Source: JBDIAR01 sp039812545 (lineage in GTDB: Bacteria > Actinomycetota > Actinomycetes > Actinomycetales > Dermatophilaceae). Taken from it: a stretch of DNA of 12,343 nucleotides. Shown here in pieces: positions 1-7,350 of this stretch. The notes under the pieces were generated by a model. The model worked only from the letters and a program-made list of their open reading frames with translations. It was not told the origin of the DNA and did not search any database. Made by a program: the position numbers and the translations under genes. The stretch's first letter is position 1. Every line of letters starts with the position of its first letter. The DNA is taken from positions 1-12,343 of the forward strand of contig JBDIAR010000106.1 of assembly GCA_039812545.1 (NCBI GenBank). Reading direction: 5' to 3'.

Positions 1-14
1 CGGTATGCCGGTCA

Positions 15-36
15 GGCCCGGCGTGCCGGTCGGGCC
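15..36 (-). terminator. Weak inverted repeat downstream of the giant gene
   Basis: GGCCCG (15-20) and CGGGCC (31-36) can pair around a 10-base loop, about 20 bp after the giant gene's stop on the minus strand. There is no T-run, and GC-rich DNA makes such pairs by chance. It could be an intrinsic terminator of the actinobacterial type or nothing at all. Confidence 0.2.
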
Positions 37-54
37 GGTTCTCGCGGGCGAAGA

Positions 55-3000
55 TCACCACGGATTCATCTCCCCGCTCGCGGAGACGCCGCCGCCGGTG
101 CAGGTGACCCGCACCCAGCCGCCCGACGTGCCGAAGAACTTGCTCGACTGGTACGACCCGTTGGTCCGGGTCTCGGCGCGGCTCCACGACCCGTTGCCCT
201 CCGAGGAGTTGAAGCTGCACGTCGCCGAACCCGGGAAGTTGGTCAGCGAGTAGCCGACGAAATAGCAGTCGTTGCCAACACAGTTGTTCATCGCCGGCGG
301 GACGAGGCATTGCCCCGGTTGGCAGGCCGAGCCGTGGAACACCTGGACGACCGGCGGCGGGGCGTCGTTGGTCCTGGCGCTGATCGTCACGCCGCCGCTC
401 GCCCCCGAGTCGGCGGCCACGACCGTGACGGTGATAGTGCGCGTCGTGGAGTAGCCCAGGCCACCGATGGCATACGACGTCGCGTCCGGGCCGAGGGTCG
501 CGTTGACGTCCCCGCTGATCCGGATGGCCGTGATCGGGCGACCGTTGAACGCCGGGGCGTTCCACGCGAAGGTGATGTCGTGGTCCCCCGCCGAGGCCCG
601 CGCTCCGGTGATCGGTTGGGTCGGGCCATACGTCTGGTACGAGGGGCTCCAGCCGGAGTACGGCGAGCAGTTCCCCGCCGTGTTGCACGCCGCGAATTGG
701 ACCCGCGAGGCCCGTTGGGTGCTCTGGTCAAGGCTTCGTTGGCAGGTACCGCCGCTGCACGGCCAACTCCCCGACAACCCGGTGTCGGTGCGCCACTGGA
801 CCTGGGTGAAACCGCTGGAGCGCGGATTGCCCAAGGTCACGGAGTAGACGACGCGGGTGTCCGGCGCCGGGGTGGCCGCGGAGAACTGCGTCGGGACTTC
901 CGGTATGCCGTCCGCGCAGTATTTCGTGCCAGCCGAGCGGGCCGACTCCTTGCCGCCGCCGTTGGTGGCGGACACGGCATACAGGTAACACGTGCCGTCG
1001 TAGGGCAGGCCGGAGTCGGAGGCGATCCGCTGGGCGCCGCCGGACACCGTGGTCAGCGCCGTCCACGCCCCACCGGCCGACCTCCAGATCGTGTACTTGG
1101 TGATCGGCGGGCCGTTCGGGTCGGTCGCCGACCAGCCGATGGTGACCTGTCCGGTGTCGGCACTCGGCACGGGACTGCGGGGGGTGAGCACGGGGGCGGC
1201 CGGGGTGGCCGGCGTACCCACCGACTGCCCGCGGATCGGTTGGCTCCAGGGTCCCCAGCCCAGTCCGTTGCGGGCCTGGACCCGCAGCGAGTACGGGTCG
1301 TCGTTGATCAGGCCGGCCAGGGTCTTCGCCGGGGTCGCGGTCAGGACGACGGTGCTGCCGCCGGTGGCGCCCACGTTGAGGGCCTGGACGCGCCACTGGA
1401 CGACGGCGCTGCTGCCGTTGGCCGGCTGGGTCCACACCATCGCCAGGGTGCGGTCGCCGGGGGTGACCGTCCCGATCACCGGCGCGGCCGGGAGGGTGTC
1501 CGGTTCGACCGGTGCGGACGGTCCGCCGTATCCCGACCAGCCGACGGCATTGCGGGCCCGGACCCGGAACGAGTACTTCTTGCCGTTCGTCAGCCGGGTC
1601 ACCGTGCACGGGGAGGCGGCACACAGCGTGGGTGCCCCTTCGCCGCCGGTCACCTCGTACCCGAGGATCGGCAACCCCCCACCGTATGCCGGTGGGTTCC
1701 AGTTCACCCGGGCCTGGCCGCCGGAGGCGCGGTCGGCCACCGCGGAGACGGCCACCGGCGGGTCCGGCACCGAGGTGATCGTCACCGTGACGATCCCCGG
1801 CGCGGTGCGTCCCGGCGCGTCGGACACCTCGACCACCAGCGTCGCCTGGCCGCGCGCAGTGGCCGCCGCGGTCACCGTCAGGACGCAGCCGTTCCCCGCC
1901 GCCGTCACCCCGCTGCCGCTGCGGGGCACCGCGGCCCCGATCCGGCATACCGGCGAGGCGAGCGGGGAGGAGAGGTACGGCGTGAGGTCGATCGAACGGG
2001 ACTGGCCGGCCACCAGTCCCTCGACCAGCGCCGGACGCACGGACAGCGCCCCGGCGCCCACGATCCGCACCCGCAGCGTGAACCGTTCGGCGGCCCCCCG
2101 GATCCCGAACCCGACCTCCCCGCGAGCGCCGCCGCGGGCCGCCGGCGCGGCCTTGAGGACGATCTTCGAAGCCCCCGGACCGGTCGTACTCAGGTCCACG
2201 TCGGGAATCGCCGTCGTCCAGGAGGCGTCGTACTCCACGCCCGCCGGGTCCACCCCGTCGGGATACCACGCGTGACACAGCCGCGGCAGGTCCACCGTCC
2301 GGGCCGGGCCGTCGGCGAACAGGGTCACCTCGAAATCGGGACACCGCAGTACCGGCTGTTTCGGCCCGATCTGGACCGGAATCGACACATACGCGGTCAA
2401 CGCCGTGCCGTCCCCCGCCCCGGTCGCATCGGTGACCTGCAGGACGAGCGCCGCCGGACCGGCATACCCGTTGCTCGCCCGCAGTCGCAGCGCCTTGGGA
2501 TCGCTCACCTCCCCCCGCAGGTCGGCGGACGGTGAGGTGGACACGGTGTCCTGGGTGGTCACGGAGACGGCCCGACCGCGCGGTGAGGTGACGTAATCGG
2601 CGAGCGCGACGTCCTTCGTCGAGTCCTGGTCCATCGTGATCGTCCGGCCGGCGATGACGTAGGGAAGGCCACCGTCGCCGGTCGGGACGTAGATCCAGGC
2701 CATCGCGGTCAGCCCGTCGGCGTCGGCGATGACGTACGGCACGACCCGCGGGTATGCCAGCACCTGCACCCGCACCTGCCGCCCCTCGATACTCGCCCCC
2801 TCCCCGAACACCGACACCACACTGAGCTGGTCCGGTTCGCCGTCGACATCGCGGTCGTTGGCCAGGACGTCCACCAGGGCGCTGGTCTGGCCCGCCGCGA
2901 GCTTGGCGATGTCGTCGACCGCGGTCGGCGGGTTCTGAGCCTCCCGGTCGCCGCGCACGGTCAACGTGGAGTGGGACGGGTCGAACAGCCCGTCGGTGAT

Positions 3001-6000
3001 CGCATAGTTGAGCACCTTGGCCGGACCCTCCGGCGGGGCGACCACGGTGAACAGATCGCCGGACGTTCGGGTGAACTCCTGCAGCGGGCCGGCCGCGGCG
3101 CCCTCGGACAGCCCGGTCAGCTCGACCACGTCCCCGGGGGCGACCAGGTCGTTGGCGAGCACGTCCGCGTGCACCGTGCGCCCGGGCCGGGCGACGATGT
3201 CGTCCTCGACGGCGACCGGCGGCTGCGGATCGCCCGGTTGGACGACCCCCACCCGGATCACCCCGGTGGAGGACAACCCGAACCGGTCACGCACGGCATA
3301 CCGGATGAGTTCGGTGCCGGCCGAGCGCGGATAGGCCTCGTACCGGATGCTCGACGCCCCGAACCCGAGCACCCGCCCGAGGCGCAGCTCCGCGGCCGCA
3401 CCGCCCTCGCCCTCGATGCCGGAGACGAACACGAGGTCGCCGTCCGGGTCCACCCCGGAGGTGGGGACGGTGATCGTCAGGGTGTCCCCGGCGGTGACGC
3501 TGGTACTGAAGCTGCGCGCGACCGGCGGGTTGTCCGGGAACGACGGCGGGTTCGGCGGAGCTGTGACGGTGATCTGGACGCGTGCGGTCCGCTTGAGGTC
3601 GGGCAGGCCCTCGGGGTATGCCGTGTACTCGAGCGTCGCCTGCGCGGCGGCGGTCCCGGGCGCCGGGACGTACCGCAACACCGAACCCGACGCGAACGCC
3701 TGTCCTGCCCCCGCCACGACGGACACCCCGGCCGGATCGAGTTTGAGCGGTATGCCGCCGGCCATCGCGTCGTTGTCGAGGACGGGTACGGTCACCGCGT
3801 CGCCGGCCCGCACGACGGCGGTGTCGTCGACGAGGTTCGGCAGCAGGCGCGGCGGCGTGGGGCGTTGGGTGACGGTGAGCTGGCCGACGGCGGTCGCCGA
3901 GCCGTCGCTGATCGTGTAGCTGAGGATCGCGGTGCGTTGCGGGGCGTTAACCAGACCCTGTTGGGCCCGCAGCCGAACCCACCGGCCCTGGACGATCGAG
4001 GCGTCCAGCCAACCGGCGGACCCGGCGACGCGTTGCACCACGACGACGTCGCCGCGCGGCGAGTAGTCGTTGGCGAGGACGTCGGCCAGCACGGGGGTCT
4101 GGTCGTTGATCGTCGCGGCGTCGGGTACCGCGACCGGCGGGGCGCCGGCGGCCGGGTCGGGCAGGACGTCGACCCGGATCCGCCCGGGGATGGAGGTGGA
4201 GCCGACCTGCGCCGAGTAGCTCTGGATCCACGTTCCGACCGCGGTCGGCGTGAAGGTGACGACCCCGGTGGCCAGATCGGTGTCGGCGGTGAGTTGGCCG
4301 ACCGGGCGGACCGGCGCGGCCAGGGTCAGCCGGGCGTCGGGTTCGCCGGGGTCGGCGCCCGGGACGTCGTTGCCGAGGGGGCGGACGTCGACGGGTTTGC
4401 CGACGATGGCGCGCACGACGTCGGGCTGGGTGCGCGAGGCGACGGCCGGCGAGGCGTCGCCGAGGACGTCGACGGCGACGGAGCCGACGGTGCGTCCGCC
4501 GTGTCCGTCCTCGACGGCATACTCCACGTTCATCGGCCCGGGCTTGTCCGGGGCGTTGACCGTCAGCCCGCCGGCTGGGTCCTCCCCGACGCCGGGGCTG
4601 ACCGCCTGGATCGTCAACGGGTCGTTCTCCGGGTCGCGCCAGTCGGCGATGACGCCGACGGTGACCGCGCGCCCGTGGACCACGGGGTACCTGGCGGTCG
4701 CGAGCGCGGCAACACCGGCGCGCCGTTTGGGCGCGGCGTTCTCCCCCGGCGCGGCGATCCGAACCCGGACCCGCGCGCTCGACCGGCCGGCCGCGCCGGC
4801 CCGGCCGTTGTTGACGGTGTACGTGAAGGTGAACCCGCCCTGTTGCGGCAGGCTCGGCACCGTCACCGCGATGGTCTGACCGTCCCCGGACACCGACACC
4901 CGCACGTCGGGGGCGTCCGGTGCGGTGACGTCGCCGGGCGCGATCGCGAGCAGTTCGCCGGCGGCGTCCGAGTCGTTGTCGAGGACGTGCAGCATCGAGG
5001 TGACGCCGGCCCGTACGACCAGGTCGTCGTCCTGGGCCTTCGGGGGTTGCCGGTCGATCTCGTTCTCGATGAGGTTCTTGTCCTTGTCGGGGTTCTTGTC
5101 CGAACTCTTCGGCGGCGGGACGACCGAGGTCCAGTCGTCGATCTTCACCGTCGGGGTCTCCGCGTCCCATACCCGTCCGGTGTCCAGGTCGTTGACCACG
5201 ACGAACCCCCGGTTGACCCGCAGCCGCACCCCGTCGGCCCGGGTCCCGGTCCCCATCGGCCCGAGGTCGGTGACGTCGGCCTTGGCCCGGTCGCGCTCCT
5301 CGGCGCGCCCGTCGCAACTGCGCCCGAGATAGGTCTTGACCGGCCCCGCCCAGGCCGCAAACACACAGCTGCCGAGCCGCACCGGCGGCGCGACCAGCAG
5401 GTTCTCCTCGACTTGACGGTAGTTGCTGGACCGCACGACCACCCCGGGAGCGGCGCCCGGGTCGTCCCGGAAGGCCACCTGCGCGGTGCCGCCCGGTCCT
5501 TCGAGCAGGACGCCGGAGGCATCCGGACCGGGCAACTGCAAGGCGGCGTATGCCGGTTTGCCCGGGTCGGGGTTGCGCACCTCGGACACCTCGACCGGCG
5601 CCGGCAGGGCGGGCGAGTGGACCCGGGCGGTCATCGGGTCGAACGCCACCCACGTCGACCCGACGACGGTTACCTGGGCCGCCTTCCCGGTGAACCCGAG
5701 CGACCCCCTCTCCGGCGCCGCGAAATCCCGGCCCTGGGCCCGGATGACGACCAGATCACCGGTCGCCGGCGACGCGGCATACACCGTGCCGTCGATCCCG
5801 ACGGCGACCACGGCGTCGGCGCCGACGGTGGCCAGCGGCTTGCTGCTCGGCCCCAGCCCGTCCAGCGATGTGATCCCCTCGGCGGTGTCGACCCGTTGCG
5901 CGCGCACCTGACCGGTCTTCGGGTCGACCGCGGCGACGGTGCCACCGCGCAGGTCGAGGGTGGGCTGGAGGAACAGCTGGTTGCCGGTCGCCGCGGTCGG

Positions 6001-6363
6001 GCGGGCCAGGGTGATCGCCTGGTCGGCGAGCAGCGTCCCCGAGGCCGGGTCGATGGGGATGGCCTGGCTCGTGGCCGTCTGGATGACCACGACGGCGGCC
6101 CCGTCCTGGACGACGTCGAGGCCGGTACTGTGCTGGACGTCGGTGTCGACGCCGAGGTCGAGCTGACCCGCGGGCTTGTTGAACCGACCGGCATACGAGT
6201 TCTGCGCATTGGTGACCCAGACGCCGCCGTCGTTGAGTTCGGCGTGCCGGACGGTCTCGCCGGGCGATCGGGTCGCGAGCCAGACCAGCAGCCCGGCCAC
6301 GAGGGCGACGACCAGCAGCGCGGCGACCCCCAGCCGCGCCCGCGCGCCGTGCCCCAGCTTCAT
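55..6363 (-). CDS. Giant membrane-anchored Ig-like/FN3 repeat surface protein (2102 aa)
   Basis: This is a predicted cell-surface protein anchored by its N-terminus. Residues 1-10 are basic and residues 11-30 form one hydrophobic helix, so about 2070 residues should lie outside. Residues 35-410 are a repeat-poor beta-rich region resembling a beta-propeller (inference). A Lys/Asp/Asn/Pro linker follows at about 414-437. Residues 438-1532 hold about 11 tandem Ig/cadherin-like units, many opening with PPxAxDD and containing VLANDxD or VLDNDxD. Residues 1533-2004 hold about five FN3 domains with the usual YSxRVxARN strand. Residues 2005-2102 are a Cys-rich C-terminal domain ending MNPW. I see 20 cysteines, all in local pairs, which suggests disulfides. 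No LPXTG sorting signal is seen. The ATG is preceded by GGGGG at 6369-6373. The family is common in actinobacteria near MoxR/DUF58/transglutaminase genes. Adhesion or envelope architecture is the likely role, but its ligand is unknown. Confidence 0.93.
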   Translation of the reverse strand: MKLGHGARARLGVAALLVVALVAGLLVWLATRSPGETVRHAELNDGGVWVTNAQNSYAGRFNKPAGQLDLGVDTDVQHSTGLDVVQDGAAVVVIQTATSQAIPIDPASGTLLADQAITLARPTAATGNQLFLQPTLDLRGGTVAAVDPKTGQVRAQRVDTAEGITSLDGLGPSSKPLATVGADAVVAVGIDGTVYAASPATGDLVVIRAQGRDFAAPERGSLGFTGKAAQVTVVGSTWVAFDPMTARVHSPALPAPVEVSEVRNPDPGKPAYAALQLPGPDASGVLLEGPGGTAQVAFRDDPGAAPGVVVRSSNYRQVEENLLVAPPVRLGSCVFAAWAGPVKTYLGRSCDGRAEERDRAKADVTDLGPMGTGTRADGVRLRVNRGFVVVNDLDTGRVWDAETPTVKIDDWTSVVPPPKSSDKNPDKDKNLIENEIDRQPPKAQDDDLVVRAGVTSMLHVLDNDSDAAGELLAIAPGDVTAPDAPDVRVSVSGDGQTIAVTVPSLPQQGGFTFTYTVNNGRAGAAGRSSARVRVRIAAPGENAAPKRRAGVAALATARYPVVHGRAVTVGVIADWRDPENDPLTIQAVSPGVGEDPAGGLTVNAPDKPGPMNVEYAVEDGHGGRTVGSVAVDVLGDASPAVASRTQPDVVRAIVGKPVDVRPLGNDVPGADPGEPDARLTLAAPVRPVGQLTADTDLATGVVTFTPTAVGTWIQSYSAQVGSTSIPGRIRVDVLPDPAAGAPPVAVPDAATINDQTPVLADVLANDYSPRGDVVVVQRVAGSAGWLDASIVQGRWVRLRAQQGLVNAPQRTAILSYTISDGSATAVGQLTVTQRPTPPRLLPNLVDDTAVVRAGDAVTVPVLDNDAMAGGIPLKLDPAGVSVVAGAGQAFASGSVLRYVPAPGTAAAQATLEYTAYPEGLPDLKRTARVQITVTAPPNPPSFPDNPPVARSFSTSVTAGDTLTITVPTSGVDPDGDLVFVSGIEGEGGAAAELRLGRVLGFGASSIRYEAYPRSAGTELIRYAVRDRFGLSSTGVIRVGVVQPGDPQPPVAVEDDIVARPGRTVHADVLANDLVAPGDVVELTGLSEGAAAGPLQEFTRTSGDLFTVVAPPEGPAKVLNYAITDGLFDPSHSTLTVRGDREAQNPPTAVDDIAKLAAGQTSALVDVLANDRDVDGEPDQLSVVSVFGEGASIEGRQVRVQVLAYPRVVPYVIADADGLTAMAWIYVPTGDGGLPYVIAGRTITMDQDSTKDVALADYVTSPRGRAVSVTTQDTVSTSPSADLRGEVSDPKALRLRASNGYAGPAALVLQVTDATGAGDGTALTAYVSIPVQIGPKQPVLRCPDFEVTLFADGPARTVDLPRLCHAWYPDGVDPAGVEYDASWTTAIPDVDLSTTGPGASKIVLKAAPAARGGARGEVGFGIRGAAERFTLRVRIVGAGALSVRPALVEGLVAGQSRSIDLTPYLSSPLASPVCRIGAAVPRSGSGVTAAGNGCVLTVTAAATARGQATLVVEVSDAPGRTAPGIVTVTITSVPDPPVAVSAVADRASGGQARVNWNPPAYGGGLPILGYEVTGGEGAPTLCAASPCTVTRLTNGKKYSFRVRARNAVGWSGYGGPSAPVEPDTLPAAPVIGTVTPGDRTLAMVWTQPANGSSAVVQWRVQALNVGATGGSTVVLTATPAKTLAGLINDDPYSLRVQARNGLGWGPWSQPIRGQSVGTPATPAAPVLTPRSPVPSADTGQVTIGWSATDPNGPPITKYTIWRSAGGAWTALTTVSGGAQRIASDSGLPYDGTCYLYAVSATNGGGKESARSAGTKYCADGIPEVPTQFSAATPAPDTRVVYSVTLGNPRSSGFTQVQWRTDTGLSGSWPCSGGTCQRSLDQSTQRASRVQFAACNTAGNCSPYSGWSPSYQTYGPTQPITGARASAGDHDITFAWNAPAFNGRPITAIRISGDVNATLGPDATSYAIGGLGYSTTRTITVTVVAADSGASGGVTISARTNDAPPPVVQVFHGSACQPGQCLVPPAMNNCVGNDCYFVGYSLTNFPGSATCSFNSSEGNGSWSRAETRTNGSYQSSKFFGTSGGWVRVTCTGGGVSASGEMNPW

Positions 6364-6368
6364 CCGCG

Positions 6369-6373
6369 CCCCC
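6369..6373 (-). promoter_or_regulatory. Ribosome binding site of the giant surface protein gene
   Basis: The minus strand reads GGGGG five bases before the ATG at 6363. It is purine-rich but lacks the usual A, so it is a modest site. It supports this ATG, which is followed directly by the basic/hydrophobic membrane anchor. Confidence 0.45.
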
Positions 6374-6392
6374 GAGGCGTCTCGATTCCGTT

Positions 6393-6457
6393 CGTGCTTC
6401 TGTTCTGTGGCTCTGCTGTCTGGCTCTGCTAGGTGACTCTGTTAGGTGACTCTGGTA
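6393..6457. repeat. 13-bp tandem repeat, five copies
   Basis: Five contiguous 13-bp units start at 6393, 6406, 6419, 6432 and 6445. The last two are GGTGACTCTGTTA and GGTGACTCTGGTA; copies further left diverge gradually (e.g. TGTGGCTCTGCTG, then CGTGCTTCTGTTC). The period is not a multiple of three, which fits non-coding DNA. The array ends about 30 bp upstream of the giant gene's start codon, so it lies in its 5' leader or promoter. Copy-number change between strains is plausible. Confidence 0.85.
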
Positions 6458-6509
6458 CGTGCCGTATGCCGTGCTCGACCACCAGGCCGTATGCCGGTAT
6501 GCCGTCCGC

Positions 6510-7334
6510 TCAATCCTGCCCCGGCTCGGCGCGGTCCGCAGAACTTCCGGCCGAACCGACCCGGCCGACCGGACCGGACCCTCGCCGGTCGCCGTCGATC
6601 TCGTCGAGCAGGGCGAGGTCACGGTCGGTGACCAGCTTGGTGGACAGGGCGTGTTCGACCAGGCGCGCCTTGCGATTGGTCGCGAGTTTGCCGACTCCGC
6701 CGTGCAGCCCGCGAGTGCCGGCGTCGGCCAGCTTCTGGCAGACATTGTCGAGTTTCCGGTTGAACCGGGTCAGCGTCCAGCCGAGCCGTTCGGCGGCGTC
6801 CGCGCTGGAGGGGACGGCGCCGGCACCCGGCAGATTGCGGCGCAGCAGGGGTTCGCAGAGCGCGACGACGAGCAGCCGCTGGTCCGGGGTGAGGTCGACC
6901 CGGCCCACTGTCGCGGCGTCTGCGGGCTCCCCTGCGCCGACGCCCCCGCCCGCACCTGCGCCACCGGCCGCCAGGCTCTCGCTCGGCACCACCGCCCGGA
7001 ACGCCGGAGTGTCGACGTGGATCTCGAAGTCGTAGGTCGTCGGTCCCGCGGTGAACCAGACGAGCAGCTTGTTCAGCGCCAACGGGATCCGCGCGCCGGG
7101 GTTGAGCCAGGCCTGGAACAGCCCGTGTTCGTCGGCGACGGTCGCGGTCAATGTCGAGCCGGTGTTGACCAGCCACCAGAACCCGCCCTCGTTGCGCACG
7201 ACGAGGAAGGTGCGGTGCAGCCACGGGTTGTCGTCGATCTCGATGTCGCCGCTGCGGCCGATGGTCAGCTCACGATCGGAACTGACGGCATACTCCTCGC
7301 CGCAGAAGACGACGGTCACCTTGGTATGAATCAT
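6510..7334 (-). CDS. Degenerate FHA domain plus winged-helix-like domain protein (274 aa)
   Basis: This is a soluble, probably cytoplasmic protein. Residues 1-107 look like an FHA beta-sandwich: LTIGRSGDIEIDD at 23-35, with G26-R27 matching the conserved FHA Gly-Arg, and WLHR at 38-41 where SxxH is expected. The phosphopeptide-contacting Ser is absent and the STNG-like loop is altered (NTGST at 57-61), so phospho-Thr binding may be weak or lost. A Gly/Ala-rich linker covers about 122-142. Residues 146-235 are helical, with DAAERLGWTLTRFNRKLDNV resembling a recognition-helix region of a winged helix, followed by a basic segment. The tail is disordered. It lies 16 bp after the kinase stop with a strong SD, so it is almost surely co-transcribed. 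A DNA-binding or scaffold effector of the kinase is inferred, not shown. Confidence 0.9.
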   Translation of the reverse strand: MIHTKVTVVFCGEEYAVSSDRELTIGRSGDIEIDDNPWLHRTFLVVRNEGGFWWLVNTGSTLTATVADEHGLFQAWLNPGARIPLALNKLLVWFTAGPTTYDFEIHVDTPAFRAVVPSESLAAGGAGAGGGVGAGEPADAATVGRVDLTPDQRLLVVALCEPLLRRNLPGAGAVPSSADAAERLGWTLTRFNRKLDNVCQKLADAGTRGLHGGVGKLATNRKARLVEHALSTKLVTDRDLALLDEIDGDRRGSGPVGRVGSAGSSADRAEPGQD

Positions 7335-7340
7335 CGTGAG

Positions 7341-7345
7341 CCTCC
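7341..7345 (-). promoter_or_regulatory. Ribosome binding site of the FHA/winged-helix gene
   Basis: The minus strand reads GGAGG, six bases before the ATG at 7334. It is a full-strength Shine-Dalgarno inside the 16-bp gap after the kinase stop, and it fixes this start. Confidence 0.85.
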
Positions 7346-7350
7346 GGTGG

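Larger units (their letters stand above)
6364..6509. other. 146-bp spacer with tandem repeats and three GTATGCC motifs
   Basis: This spacer separates the stop of the FHA/winged-helix gene from the start of the giant gene. It contains a 13-bp tandem array (6393-6457) and three copies of GTATGCC on the plus strand (6464, 6489, 6497), two of them 8 bp apart. I see no convincing -10/-35 pair and no T-rich hairpin terminator. It is the natural place for a separate promoter of the giant gene, but that is inference. Confidence 0.6.

Noticed and set aside
55..120. LPXTG sorting signal at the C-terminus of the giant protein
   Set aside because: The protein ends in a Cys-rich domain and MNPW, with no LPXTG, hydrophobic span or basic tail. 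The anchor is at the N-terminus.
728..2344. Second minus-strand frame of 538 codons inside the giant gene
   Set aside because: It is a shifted shadow of the FN3/Ig coding frame, rich in Arg/Gly/Pro, with no motif.
2971..6432. Very long plus-strand open frame (1153 codons) antisense to the giant gene
   Set aside because: It lies opposite a gene with clear Ig/FN3 domains. Its product is Arg/Gly/Asp-rich with no domain, as expected from the complement of GC-rich codons.
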